This document shows, one piece after another, positions 8,194 to 16,018 of a stretch of 26,227 nucleotides of DNA. The position numbers and the translations under genes are program-made. The stretch is from NCBI GenBank assembly GCA_002483765.1, contig DLIO01000008.1, forward strand, positions 1-26,227, given 5' to 3'. Origin of the DNA: Lentisphaeria bacterium UBA7640. Lineage in GTDB: Bacteria > Verrucomicrobiota > Lentisphaeria > Victivallales > Victivallaceae. Position 1 is the first letter of the stretch. Each line of letters begins with the position of its first letter. Under the pieces are notes generated by a model. The model had not been told where the DNA came from and did not search any database. It saw nothing but the letters and a program-made list of their open reading frames with translations.

Positions 8194-9080
8194 TTATTGA
8201 TATTCACACTCACATCACCAGTGATGATTTCCCGGAATTCAGCCGCGTCATGCTAGGGCGCGGCCCGTTTACCGCGGATATCCTCCTAAAGCGTATGGAT
8301 ATGGAAGGCATCGACCGTTCAGTGTTGTTGCCACTGCCATCACCAGAATGTTTGGATTATTACGGAGTAGCTGGTAATCAAGACTGCATTCGTGCGGCGC
8401 GTAAACATCCCGATCGATTGAGTGCATTTTGTTATATCGATCCACGTTCGATCACCAATTACACCGACGATGGCATTGCCAAGCTAATGCGCATCTATAA
8501 AGACCTCGGTTGTCTTGGTATCGGAGAAATGACCGCTAGTCTGGAGATGGACGACATTCTTTATCAACGCTTGTTTTTTAATGCTGGCGAAGAAAAAATG
8601 CCGATCATCTTCCACTTCAAACCGCAAGGATCTACTAGTTATGGAGCGATTGACGATCTCGGCTTGCCGCGTACTGAAAGGATGTTGGCGATGTTCCCAA
8701 AGACCATTTTCTTGGGACATTCGCAATGCTTTTGGAATGAACTGATCGGTTCTTTAACCAAGGAAACGCGCTGTAACTATTTCAAAGAACCATACGAAGG
8801 GAAAGGTCGTTTATGGACATTATTCGAGAAATATCCTAATTTGTACGGAGATTGTTCGGCTGGTAGTGCATTTTATGCGCTGAGCTGCGACCCCAAAGGA
8901 TATGAATTCTTAGAACGATTCCATGAACAGATCTGTTTTGGCACCGACCGTTTCACCGGATTGGATGAACCCATTCCCGGCATCATTCCATACTTGAAAG
9001 ATGGATTGGCCGAAGGAAAAATATCGTCCAAAAGCTATGAAGCGATCATGCATAAAAACTTCGAGAAAATTACCAGTTAA
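8190..9080 (+). CDS. Amidohydrolase (amidohydrolase_2 family, TIM barrel)
   Basis: A 296-residue metal-dependent hydrolase or decarboxylase of the ACMSD/amidohydrolase_2 group. Metal ligands can be read in order: IDIHTH (H6, H8), IGEM (E113), IIFHFKP (H142), FLGHSQ (H177) and FGTDRF (D253). Length fits the family. The start codon overlaps the stop of the upstream PLP enzyme by 4 bp. It is the last gene of the ROK-DegT-amidohydrolase operon and is followed by a hairpin at 9089-9120. The reaction is probably hydrolysis or lactone opening of a compound produced in the pathway; the substrate is unknown. Confidence 0.85.
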   Translation: MIIDIHTHITSDDFPEFSRVMLGRGPFTADILLKRMDMEGIDRSVLLPLPSPECLDYYGVAGNQDCIRAARKHPDRLSAFCYIDPRSITNYTDDGIAKLMRIYKDLGCLGIGEMTASLEMDDILYQRLFFNAGEEKMPIIFHFKPQGSTSYGAIDDLGLPRTERMLAMFPKTIFLGHSQCFWNELIGSLTKETRCNYFKEPYEGKGRLWTLFEKYPNLYGDCSAGSAFYALSCDPKGYEFLERFHEQICFGTDRFTGLDEPIPGIIPYLKDGLAEGKISSKSYEAIMHKNFEKITS

Positions 9081-9088
9081 ACCGCGAA

Positions 9089-9120
9089 ATGGGGCGGTGG
9101 ACGTTTCGTCCACTCCCCAT
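9089..9120 (+). terminator. Strong hairpin after the amidohydrolase gene
   Basis: ATGGGG (9089-9094) pairs with CCCCAT (9115-9120), and GTGGACG (9097-9103) with CGTCCAC (9107-9113), around a 3 nt loop with a small internal bulge. It lies 9 bp after the stop codon. The following sequence is only mildly T-rich, so termination may be incomplete. The rest of the gap to 9462 is A/T-rich; I see an isolated TTGACA at 9423-9428 without a convincing -10, and no other feature. Confidence 0.6.
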
Positions 9121-9462
9121 ATAAGTGAGTTTATTTGAAAGATAAACAGATCGAGCTTTAAAAAAAATTTATCAGATAAAAACAGTTCAAGTCGAATTTT
9201 AACTTGAAAACAAATTTATGCCCTTTGAGAGCAAAAAAAGCAAAGAACGCACCATCGGTTTTCGAGTAGATTTTATTTGACAATATTCAATGATTGAGAA
9301 GAAAAACGGTAGGAAAGAACACAGTAAGATTGCCACGATATTTACGAAAAAACATCAGACCTGATAATGATTATATTATTATTGAATTTGTTTTTCTTAT
9401 GATAATGGTTATTTTTAATTTGTTGACATTTAAATAAATTAATCACAAGGAGATCGTGGCTT

Positions 9463-10026
9463 ATGAAAAGTAACTCAGCAGGAATATTGAAAGGCTTGAT
9501 CATAAACCTAGTATTAGTGTTTGCAGTCATGCTTTCCGCAGGAACTGCGTTAGCTGAAGGAATTAGTGAAACGGAAATCCTCAAAGCCCAGCAGGAATGG
9601 GCTGACGGTATTGTCGCAATCGGCAAAGCCTATACCGACAAACAGGATTATAAAAAAGTCGCGCAAGATATGATCAATGACTTGTATGCATTTCAGGCGA
9701 CCAAGGTGTTGTTTAAGCCAACAAAAGCGGCAGATATCCAGTTCCGTCCAACCAAAGAGGGCACACTGTCCTATTTTATCGGGAATAACAAAGATTTCCC
9801 TGAAGACAAGGGGTTTGCTCTGCAACCATGGATAAAGGTGAAAATCACCAATTCCGGTGGCATGTATATCAAAAATGAAATCGCGCTCGCCATGGGGGTT
9901 TATTCTTTCACTACTTCGGATGGCGAGATTGTTGATGTTGATTTCTCTTTCGGATATATCAAAAACGAACAAGGCAAGATAAAAATCATCCTGCAGCATT
10001 CATCGCTACCTTATAGCCACAAATAA
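9463..10026 (+). CDS. Secreted SnoaL/NTF2-like protein
   Basis: A 187-residue protein with a clear signal peptide: a basic start, a hydrophobic core LIINLVLVFAVMLSAG, and likely cleavage after ALA at residue 31. The mature part (AQQEWADGIVAIGKAYTD, FKPTKAADIQFRPT, PEDKGFALQPWIKV, then HSSLPYS at the C-terminus) resembles periplasmic SnoaL/DUF4440-like proteins that are sometimes labelled phosphoribosyl-AMP cyclohydrolase by name transfer. No cyclohydrolase motifs are visible, so I do not adopt that label. AAGGAG lies 10 bp before the ATG. It stands alone before the sigma54 activator gene (66 bp gap). Function is unknown; a small-ligand-binding or enzymatic cone fold in the periplasm is plausible. 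Confidence 0.65.
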   Translation: MKSNSAGILKGLIINLVLVFAVMLSAGTALAEGISETEILKAQQEWADGIVAIGKAYTDKQDYKKVAQDMINDLYAFQATKVLFKPTKAADIQFRPTKEGTLSYFIGNNKDFPEDKGFALQPWIKVKITNSGGMYIKNEIALAMGVYSFTTSDGEIVDVDFSFGYIKNEQGKIKIILQHSSLPYSHK

Positions 10027-10092
10027 ATAGGATAGCACGAATTTTTGTGGCGCAGAAATAATGAGTGGCCAATACATTGAGATAGTGAGAAA

Positions 10093-11457
10093 ATGAAACA
10101 AAATCCGGCTTATGAATATGATTATGTTCTGAGTAAACTACTTGAATTAACCTATGACGGTATTGTTGTAGTTGACGCGACGGGTATAATCACCCTCATA
10201 AGTAAGGCTTATACTGATTTTCTCGGAATTTCTGAAAAAGACGCTATCGGGAAACATGTAAACGACGTAATTGAAAACACCCGGCTCCCAATTGCGCTTA
10301 AAACTGGTAAAACAGAAAAGGCGCAATTGCATCTGATTAACGGTAATTATATGGTTGCGTCAAGATATCCACTGATAAAAGATGGACAAATAGTCGGTGC
10401 TATCGGAAAAGTACTATTTCAAAATATTAATGACCTTAATGTTTTGCATAAACGTATAAATGATCTTCAAAACCAACTGGAAAACTTTCAATCTAAAGCC
10501 AATAGACTGGGGCAAGCGAAATATTCTTTCCAAAATATTATTGGCGAAAGTGATAAACTCCTATTAGCTAAAACCATGGCCCAAAAGGGCGCATTAACTG
10601 ATTCAAGTATTTTGCTACTTGGCGAAAGTGGAACAGGCAAAGAACTTTTTGCCCATGCGATACACCAGGAAAGCGTTCGTGCCGGGAAACCTTTTATTAA
10701 AGTTAACTGCGCTGCCATTCCTCAAGAATTGCTTGAGTCAGAACTTTTTGGTTATAAGGGAGGAGCATTTACCGGAGCATTGAAAGGTGGCAAAATGGGA
10801 AAATTTGAAACGGCTGACGGCGGAACTATTTTTCTCGATGAGATTGGCGACATGCCGAAAAGTATGCAATCCAAACTGCTTAGAGTTTTGCAGGAAAAAG
10901 AGATCGAAAAAATTGGCGCGCAATATCCTTTAAGCGTCGATGTTAGAATTATCGCCGCAACAAATAAGAATCTGGAAGAGCTCACCGCGCAGGGTGATTT
11001 TCGAGCAGACCTTTTTTACCGTCTGAATGTTTTTGGAATTAAAATCCCCTCGCTTCGCGAACGTCCCGAGGATATTGATATTTTAATCCCCTACCTACTG
11101 AACAAAATTTGTAGCCGAATGGGCAAGTATGTTGAAAATATCTCTTCTGAGGCAATTAAAAAACTCAATAAATATAGTTGGCCTGGAAATATCCGTGAAC
11201 TTGAAAATGTCCTTGAACGCGCGGTCAATCTTATTGGTAAAGAAGGAGTTATTGAGTCTAAACATTTATCTGAGAAAATCGGCGGACAAGTTATTGACAA
11301 TAAAATTACCAGCCTAGAAGAAAGCCTCCAAAAATGCGAAATAGAAGTCATAGAGAAAGCCATCGCTATCACAAAAGGCAATAAAGCAAAAGCCGCCCGT
11401 CTCTTAAATATCAGTCGTTCAAAACTATACGAACGGCTTTCAAAACTCAATATGTAG
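10093..11457 (+). CDS. Sigma54-dependent transcriptional activator (PAS-AAA+-Fis HTH)
   Basis: A 454-residue bacterial enhancer-binding protein. Residues about 10-110 form a PAS sensor (DGIVVVDATGIITLISKAYT), followed by a coiled linker (about 110-140). The AAA+ domain has Walker A GESGTGKE (177-184), the sigma54-contacting loop GAFTGA (224-229) and Walker B GGTIFLDEIGD (243-253). A Fis-type helix-turn-helix ends the protein (KAKAARLLNISRSKLYERLS). There is no response-receiver domain, so the PAS domain probably senses a metabolite or redox state directly. It lies immediately upstream of a sigma54 promoter and a CoA-transferase/thiolase operon, the same logic as the AtoC/ato system, although AtoC itself has a receiver domain. 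Confidence 0.93.
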   Translation: MKQNPAYEYDYVLSKLLELTYDGIVVVDATGIITLISKAYTDFLGISEKDAIGKHVNDVIENTRLPIALKTGKTEKAQLHLINGNYMVASRYPLIKDGQIVGAIGKVLFQNINDLNVLHKRINDLQNQLENFQSKANRLGQAKYSFQNIIGESDKLLLAKTMAQKGALTDSSILLLGESGTGKELFAHAIHQESVRAGKPFIKVNCAAIPQELLESELFGYKGGAFTGALKGGKMGKFETADGGTIFLDEIGDMPKSMQSKLLRVLQEKEIEKIGAQYPLSVDVRIIAATNKNLEELTAQGDFRADLFYRLNVFGIKIPSLRERPEDIDILIPYLLNKICSRMGKYVENISSEAIKKLNKYSWPGNIRELENVLERAVNLIGKEGVIESKHLSEKIGGQVIDNKITSLEESLQKCEIEVIEKAIAITKGNKAKAARLLNISRSKLYERLSKLNM

Positions 11458-11508
11458 CAGAACCTATACACTTATTGATTCACAAACAAGAACCGTCACG
11501 CATACAAC

Positions 11509-11522
11509 ACACTTTCCAGTGT
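11509..11522 (+). terminator. Short hairpin plus T-run after the activator gene
   Basis: ACACT (11509-11513) and AGTGT (11518-11522) can pair around a TTCC loop and are followed by TTTTATT. The stem is only 5 bp, so this is a weak candidate terminator of the activator gene. It could instead be an upstream activator site. Confidence 0.35.
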
Positions 11523-11535
11523 TTTTATTGACCAT

Positions 11536-11553
11536 GTGTCATTTCAAGGACAC
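11536..11553. promoter_or_regulatory. Candidate upstream activator sequence for the sigma54 activator
   Basis: GTGTC (11536-11540) and GACAC (11549-11553) form an inverted repeat with an 8 bp spacer, about 100 bp upstream of the -24/-12 promoter. That is a normal distance for an enhancer-binding protein. It occurs once, so binding is an inference. Confidence 0.35.
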
Positions 11554-11645
11554 TTCTGGCTATATATCAAACTTTTCTATTAAAAGACCTGCAATTATTA
11601 GCCTCTAATAACCCATTTCCATTTTTTTGAGTGGAATTTTTTATT

Positions 11646-11661
11646 TGGCATAGTTGTTGCT
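11646..11661 (+). promoter_or_regulatory. Sigma54 (-24/-12) promoter of the CoA-transferase operon
   Basis: TGGCA (11646-11650) and TTGCT (11657-11661), with GG and GC exactly 10 bp apart, match the consensus TGGCAyr-N4-TTGCw. It lies 35 bp before the start codon at 11696 and directly downstream of a sigma54-activator gene. Context and sequence agree. Confidence 0.88.
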
Positions 11662-11695
11662 ATGTAAATTCCAACAACTTAAAAAGGACGATAAC

Positions 11696-13225
11696 ATGGA
11701 AAAAGTAAAAGTTATCAGCGCGAGCGAAGCCGCGGCAATGATAGAAAATGGTTCGACGGTTGCAATTGGCGGATTCGTGGGTTGCGCTCACCCTGAAGGA
11801 TTGACCGCTGCCGTGGAAACATATTTCTTAGAAAATGGCACGCCCCGCGGCTTGACCTTGGTTTACGCAGCAGGACAAGGCGACGGCAAGACGCTTGGGT
11901 TAAACCATTTTGGTCGCGAAGGGATGCTGAAACGAGTTGTCGGAGGGCATTGGAATCTCGCCCCAGCGATGGGACAACTAGCATTAGACAATAAAATTGA
12001 AGCGTACAATTTCCCACAAGGAGTTATTAGCCAGTTATTCCGCGAAATTGCCGCAGGCAATCCAGGTAGACTCACCCATGTCGGCTTAAAAACCTTTATT
12101 GACCCGAGAAACGACGGTGGAAAACTCAATAAGAGAACCACTGAAGATTTAGTAGAACTTATTGAAATAGATGGTCGTGAATGGCTTTTATACAAAGCTT
12201 TTCCAGTTAATATTGGCTTGCTTCGTGGAACTTCCAGCGATTCATTCGGCAATATCTCTTTCGAAAATGAAGTTATTTCAGCGGAAGTCATGGCGATTGC
12301 TACTGCAGTAAAAAATTGTGGTGGCAAAGTGATTGTCCAAGTAGAACGAATGGTTGATGATTATTCACGAGACCCCAAAAGTATTCAAATCCCCGGACTT
12401 TATGTAGATGCCGTGGTTATTTCCAAGCCATCCGAGCACATGCAGACTTATGCTGAACAATTTAATCCTAATTATGTCCGTCAGGGCGACATCTCATCGT
12501 TAACTCTGCCACGTATGGAAGATGGCCCCAGACGTTATATTGCCAAACGGGCATTTCAGGAGATTTGTTCTGAGGATATCGTCAATCTGGGGATTGGCCT
12601 GCCCGAAGGGGTTGCGCAGATCGCGATGGAACAAGGCAAAATAGACGACATGACCTTAACCGTGGAATCCGGCCCGATAGGCGGTATTCCAGCTTCAGGA
12701 TTAAGTTTTGGCGCGTCAACTTTTCCACATGCAATCATAGATCAGCCCTATATGTTTGACTTTTATGACGGTGGCGGCCTGGACATCGCGTTTCTCGGAA
12801 TGGCGGAGTCTGATCGTAGTGGAAATGTCAATGTTAGCAAATTCTCTGATCGAATTGCCGGTGTTGGTGGTTTTATGAACATCACTCAGAATGCTAAAAA
12901 AGTTGTTTTTACTGGAACCTTTACCGCAGGAGGATTAAAAATAGCTTTTAAAAACGGCAAGCTTGAAATAATCAATGAAGGAAGGGTTGATAAATTTGTC
13001 AATAGTGTTGAACATGTCACCTTCAGTGGCGATTATGCACGAGAAAACAAACAGACGGTTATGTATATTACCGAACGAGCGATTTTTAGATTGACTGATT
13101 CCGGCCTCGAATTAATAGAAATAGCACCCGGTATTGACCTCGATAGAGATATTCTCGGTCACATGGGGTTTAAGCCACAAATAAGCGATAATTTAAAAGT
13201 AATGTCATTAACAATGTTTGAATAA
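11696..13225 (+). CDS. Acyl-CoA:acetate/3-ketoacid CoA-transferase, fused alpha and beta subunits
   Basis: A 509-residue family I CoA-transferase in which both subunit domains are in one chain, as in YdiF or propionate CoA-transferase. The N-terminal half contains the glycine-rich GGFVGCAHPEGL region (25-36). The C-terminal half has NLGIGLPEGVAQ and the catalytic glutamate motif TVESGPIGG (E324), which forms the glutamyl-CoA intermediate. It moves CoA between acetyl-CoA and short-chain acids such as acetoacetate, butyrate or 3-hydroxybutyrate. Start chosen at ATG 11696, with AAGGA 7 bp upstream; an upstream in-frame start at 11654 lies inside the sigma54 promoter. First gene of a four-gene operon. 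Confidence 0.9.
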   Translation: MEKVKVISASEAAAMIENGSTVAIGGFVGCAHPEGLTAAVETYFLENGTPRGLTLVYAAGQGDGKTLGLNHFGREGMLKRVVGGHWNLAPAMGQLALDNKIEAYNFPQGVISQLFREIAAGNPGRLTHVGLKTFIDPRNDGGKLNKRTTEDLVELIEIDGREWLLYKAFPVNIGLLRGTSSDSFGNISFENEVISAEVMAIATAVKNCGGKVIVQVERMVDDYSRDPKSIQIPGLYVDAVVISKPSEHMQTYAEQFNPNYVRQGDISSLTLPRMEDGPRRYIAKRAFQEICSEDIVNLGIGLPEGVAQIAMEQGKIDDMTLTVESGPIGGIPASGLSFGASTFPHAIIDQPYMFDFYDGGGLDIAFLGMAESDRSGNVNVSKFSDRIAGVGGFMNITQNAKKVVFTGTFTAGGLKIAFKNGKLEIINEGRVDKFVNSVEHVTFSGDYARENKQTVMYITERAIFRLTDSGLELIEIAPGIDLDRDILGHMGFKPQISDNLKVMSLTMFE

Positions 13226-13236
13226 GGAGATAAGTC

Positions 13237-14409
13237 ATGAAAGAAGTATTAATTTCAGGTGCGGTAAGAACGCCAATCGGTGGACTGTGTGGAGGACTTT
13301 CAGAAGTTTCCGCGGTCGAATTGGGAAAAACCGTGGCGTTGGAATCATTGAAACGTTCTGGCATACAAGCGGAAAATATTGATGAAGTTATCATCGGTAA
13401 TGTTCTGCAAGCTGGTTTAGGGCAAAATCCTGCGCGACAAATCGCCATCGGATGTGGTGTTCCAATAGCAGTTCCTTCATTTACCGTCAATCAAGTTTGT
13501 GGTTCAGGACTAAAAGCCATTGACTTAGCTTTTCGTTCAATATTGCTTGGCGAATCCTCAGCAGTTATTGCCGGTGGAATTGAGAACATGAGCGGTGCTC
13601 CTTACATCCTGCCTGCACTTAGACAAGGCGCCAGATTTGGAAAAAGCATAGCTTTAGATATTGCTGAAAATGATGGACTAACTGATGTATTCGGTCAATA
13701 TCCGATGGGCATAACTGCGGAAAATATCGCTGAAAAATATAATATCTCGCGTGAAGATCAAGATCGCTTCGCTGCGGAAAGCCAACGCCGTTGCGCGGTC
13801 GCCGTGGAAAATAATATTTTTAAAGATGAAATTATCCCTGTCACGGTCAAACAACGCAGAAAAGAGATCATTATCGCTCAAGATGAACACCCAAAGCCTG
13901 CTTCAACTTTTGAGATTTTATCCACATTGCGCCCCGCGTTCAAAAAAGACGGCACGGTTACAGCTGGTAACGCCTCAGGAATAAATGACGGCGCGGCTTC
14001 AGTAATAATTGCCGATGCTAATAAATTCGCCGACAGATCACAATGTGTAAAAGTCCGGGATATTGTTTGTGTCGGTTGCGCTCCTGAACTAATGGGAATG
14101 GGGCCAGTCGAAGCAGTTAAAAAACTACTTAAACGTCAAGGCTTAAACACTAATGATATTGATCTCTGGGAACTCAATGAAGCTTTTGCGGCTCAAGCTT
14201 TGGCCGTTCTCGCGGAATTAAAACTTGATCCGGCTAAAGTCAATGTTAATGGTGGAGCCATCGCGCTAGGTCATCCAATTGGCGCCAGCGGCGCACGAAT
14301 TACGGTTACCTTGATCCACCAGATGAAACGTCAGAATGCCACGTTTGGAATAGCTTCTCTATGTGTCGGCGGTGGCATGGGATTAGCTATTTTACTTGAA
14401 AACGTCTAA
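13237..14409 (+). CDS. Acetyl-CoA C-acetyltransferase (thiolase)
   Basis: A 390-residue biosynthetic-type thiolase. The nucleophilic cysteine is in NQVCGSGLKAI (C88). The catalytic His is in GGAIALGHPIGASG (H346) and the second Cys in SLCVGGGMG (C376). Length is typical. It reversibly splits acetoacetyl-CoA to two acetyl-CoA in the cytoplasm. An AAGGAG ribosome-binding site lies just upstream, and the gene is 11 bp after the CoA-transferase, clearly within the same operon. Together with the CoA-transferase it would take acetoacetate to acetyl-CoA, or run in reverse. Confidence 0.94.
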   Translation: MKEVLISGAVRTPIGGLCGGLSEVSAVELGKTVALESLKRSGIQAENIDEVIIGNVLQAGLGQNPARQIAIGCGVPIAVPSFTVNQVCGSGLKAIDLAFRSILLGESSAVIAGGIENMSGAPYILPALRQGARFGKSIALDIAENDGLTDVFGQYPMGITAENIAEKYNISREDQDRFAAESQRRCAVAVENNIFKDEIIPVTVKQRRKEIIIAQDEHPKPASTFEILSTLRPAFKKDGTVTAGNASGINDGAASVIIADANKFADRSQCVKVRDIVCVGCAPELMGMGPVEAVKKLLKRQGLNTNDIDLWELNEAFAAQALAVLAELKLDPAKVNVNGGAIALGHPIGASGARITVTLIHQMKRQNATFGIASLCVGGGMGLAILLENV

Positions 14410-14422
14410 CAGGAATAGAATA

Positions 14423-15271
14423 ATGAACAAAGAAATAGTTGGGATAATCGGCGCTGGCACCATGGGCGGCGGAATCGCTCAGATGTTCGCAGAAAATGGT
14501 TTTAAAACTTTATTGTGGGATGTCAACGCTGATTTCACCAATAAAGGGATTGAAAAAATCCAAAAACGTTTAAATAAAAGCGTTGAAACCGGTAAATTGG
14601 CGAAAGAGAGAGCTGAAGATATTTTAAGCAAGATCAACAAAGCAACGGACTTGAATGAATTTAACGAAACTGACCTAGTAATCGAGGCAATCATTGAGGA
14701 TTACGACGTTAAGGTTGAACTCTATAAAAAACTTGAAAAGATTGTCGGAGCCGAAACAATTATCGGCAGCAATACGAGTTCCTTGAGTATTAGTGATTTA
14801 TCCGGTAACTTGAATACGCCAGAACGATTTCTAGGGATTCATTTTTTCAACCCTCCAACCAAACTCGAACTCGTTGAAGTCATCGCTACTTCTAGCTTAT
14901 CCCCGCAAGTAAGTCAAAAAGTAAACGATATATTGACCAGATGCGGAAAAAGCGCAGTTAAAGTCAATGATTCTCCGGGATTTATCGTCAACCGTTTACT
15001 ATTGCCATTTATCAATGAAGCTGCTAAACTGCTCGATTCAGGGGTTGCGAAAGCGGAGGATATTGATACCGCGATGCGCCTTGGAACTTTGCACCCGGCT
15101 GGCCCTTTGCAAGTCGCGGATTTGATTGGTCTTGATATCTGTAAAGATATCCTTGAAAAGCTGGCAGAATCATTGCAACAGGAAAATTATAAACCGGCAA
15201 AATCTATTGTTGATTTAGTTAAAGCAGGAAAACTAGGAAGAAAAACCGGAGAAGGATTTCATGTATATTAA
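14423..15271 (+). CDS. 3-hydroxybutyryl-CoA dehydrogenase
   Basis: A 282-residue protein of the usual length for single-domain enzymes. The NAD-binding motif GIIGAGTMGGGIAQ is at 7-20. SNTSS (116-120) and the catalytic His in GIHFFNPP (H140) are present, as is DSPGFIVNRLL in the C-terminal dimerisation region. It interconverts (S)-3-hydroxybutyryl-CoA and acetoacetyl-CoA with NAD(P). Start at ATG 14423 with AGGA upstream, rather than the non-ATG start at 14396, which overlaps the thiolase. Third gene of the sigma54-controlled operon. It is close to Hbd/PaaH/FadB2-type enzymes, but I do not assign a symbol. Confidence 0.93.
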   Translation: MNKEIVGIIGAGTMGGGIAQMFAENGFKTLLWDVNADFTNKGIEKIQKRLNKSVETGKLAKERAEDILSKINKATDLNEFNETDLVIEAIIEDYDVKVELYKKLEKIVGAETIIGSNTSSLSISDLSGNLNTPERFLGIHFFNPPTKLELVEVIATSSLSPQVSQKVNDILTRCGKSAVKVNDSPGFIVNRLLLPFINEAAKLLDSGVAKAEDIDTAMRLGTLHPAGPLQVADLIGLDICKDILEKLAESLQQENYKPAKSIVDLVKAGKLGRKTGEGFHVY

Positions 15272-15998
15272 AGATAAACATTGTGTCGTGACTGGCGCAG
15301 GTCGCGGATTAGGAAAGCAAATAGCGCTTGACCTGGCAAAACAAGGTGCCATAGTTCATGCTTGTGATATTAGCGACGAGGCTATGCAAAGCTTAAAAGA
15401 TGACAGCAACAGTACGTCAATGACATTTCACGTTTGTAACGTTACTGACGAAGCCAGCGTTAAAGCTATGTTTGCTGAATTACCTAAAGTTGATGTTCTG
15501 GTGAATAATGCTGGAATAACTCGTGACGGCTTATTGGTCAGAGTCAAAAATGGCACAACAACGATGATGTCGCTGGAGGATTTCCAAAATGTTATAAACG
15601 TCAATCTTACTGGGGTATTTCTCTGTTCCAGAGCGGCCGCCGCAAAAATGGCCGAAAGCGACGGCGGCGTTATTATTAATATTTCATCGGTATCCAGAGC
15701 CGGGAATTTCGGGCAGACCAACTACTCCGCCGCCAAAGCTGGAGTTGATGCCATGACCGTAACCTGGAGCAAGGAACTGGCAAAATACCACATCCGCTGC
15801 GTCGCTATCGCTCCTGGTTATATAAATACCGAAATGGTCGCGGCGATAAAACCCGAAGCACTGGAAAGAATCACCGCTCAAGTGCCACTAAAACGTCTTG
15901 GAGAAATGCATGAAATCTCCAAAACGGTTAGTTTCATAATCGAAAACGATTTTGTGAACGGCAAAACACTTGAAATTGATGGTGGTTTACGGGTTTAA
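15261..15998 (+). CDS. Short-chain dehydrogenase/reductase, FabG/PhaB-like
   Basis: A 245-residue classical SDR. The cofactor motif TGAGRGLG is at 11-18, NNAG at 82-85, and the catalytic Ser-Tyr-Lys is ISS (142-143), YSAAK (Y155, K159). The start overlaps the end of the dehydrogenase gene by 11 bp, with AGAAGGA just before it, so translation is coupled. By family it is either 3-oxoacyl-ACP reductase or acetoacetyl-CoA reductase. Next to thiolase and CoA-transferase, reduction or oxidation of the (R)-3-hydroxybutyryl-CoA/acetoacetyl-CoA pair (PhaB-like) is the better inference, although no PHA synthase is in view. Last gene of the operon; the 20 bp to the converging pyruvate kinase show no obvious terminator. 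Confidence 0.88.
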   Translation: MYIKDKHCVVTGAGRGLGKQIALDLAKQGAIVHACDISDEAMQSLKDDSNSTSMTFHVCNVTDEASVKAMFAELPKVDVLVNNAGITRDGLLVRVKNGTTTMMSLEDFQNVINVNLTGVFLCSRAAAAKMAESDGGVIINISSVSRAGNFGQTNYSAAKAGVDAMTVTWSKELAKYHIRCVAIAPGYINTEMVAAIKPEALERITAQVPLKRLGEMHEISKTVSFIIENDFVNGKTLEIDGGLRV

Positions 15999-16018
15999 AA
16001 TAATAGCTTTGAGATATT

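Noticed and set aside
9550..9999. Long 149-codon open frame on the minus strand
   Set aside because: It lies wholly within the secreted SnoaL-like gene, which has a signal peptide and ribosome-binding site; the minus frame has no recognisable features.
11863..12327. 154-codon minus-strand frame within the CoA-transferase gene
   Set aside because: It is antisense to a well-conserved enzyme with catalytic residues in place, so a shadow frame.
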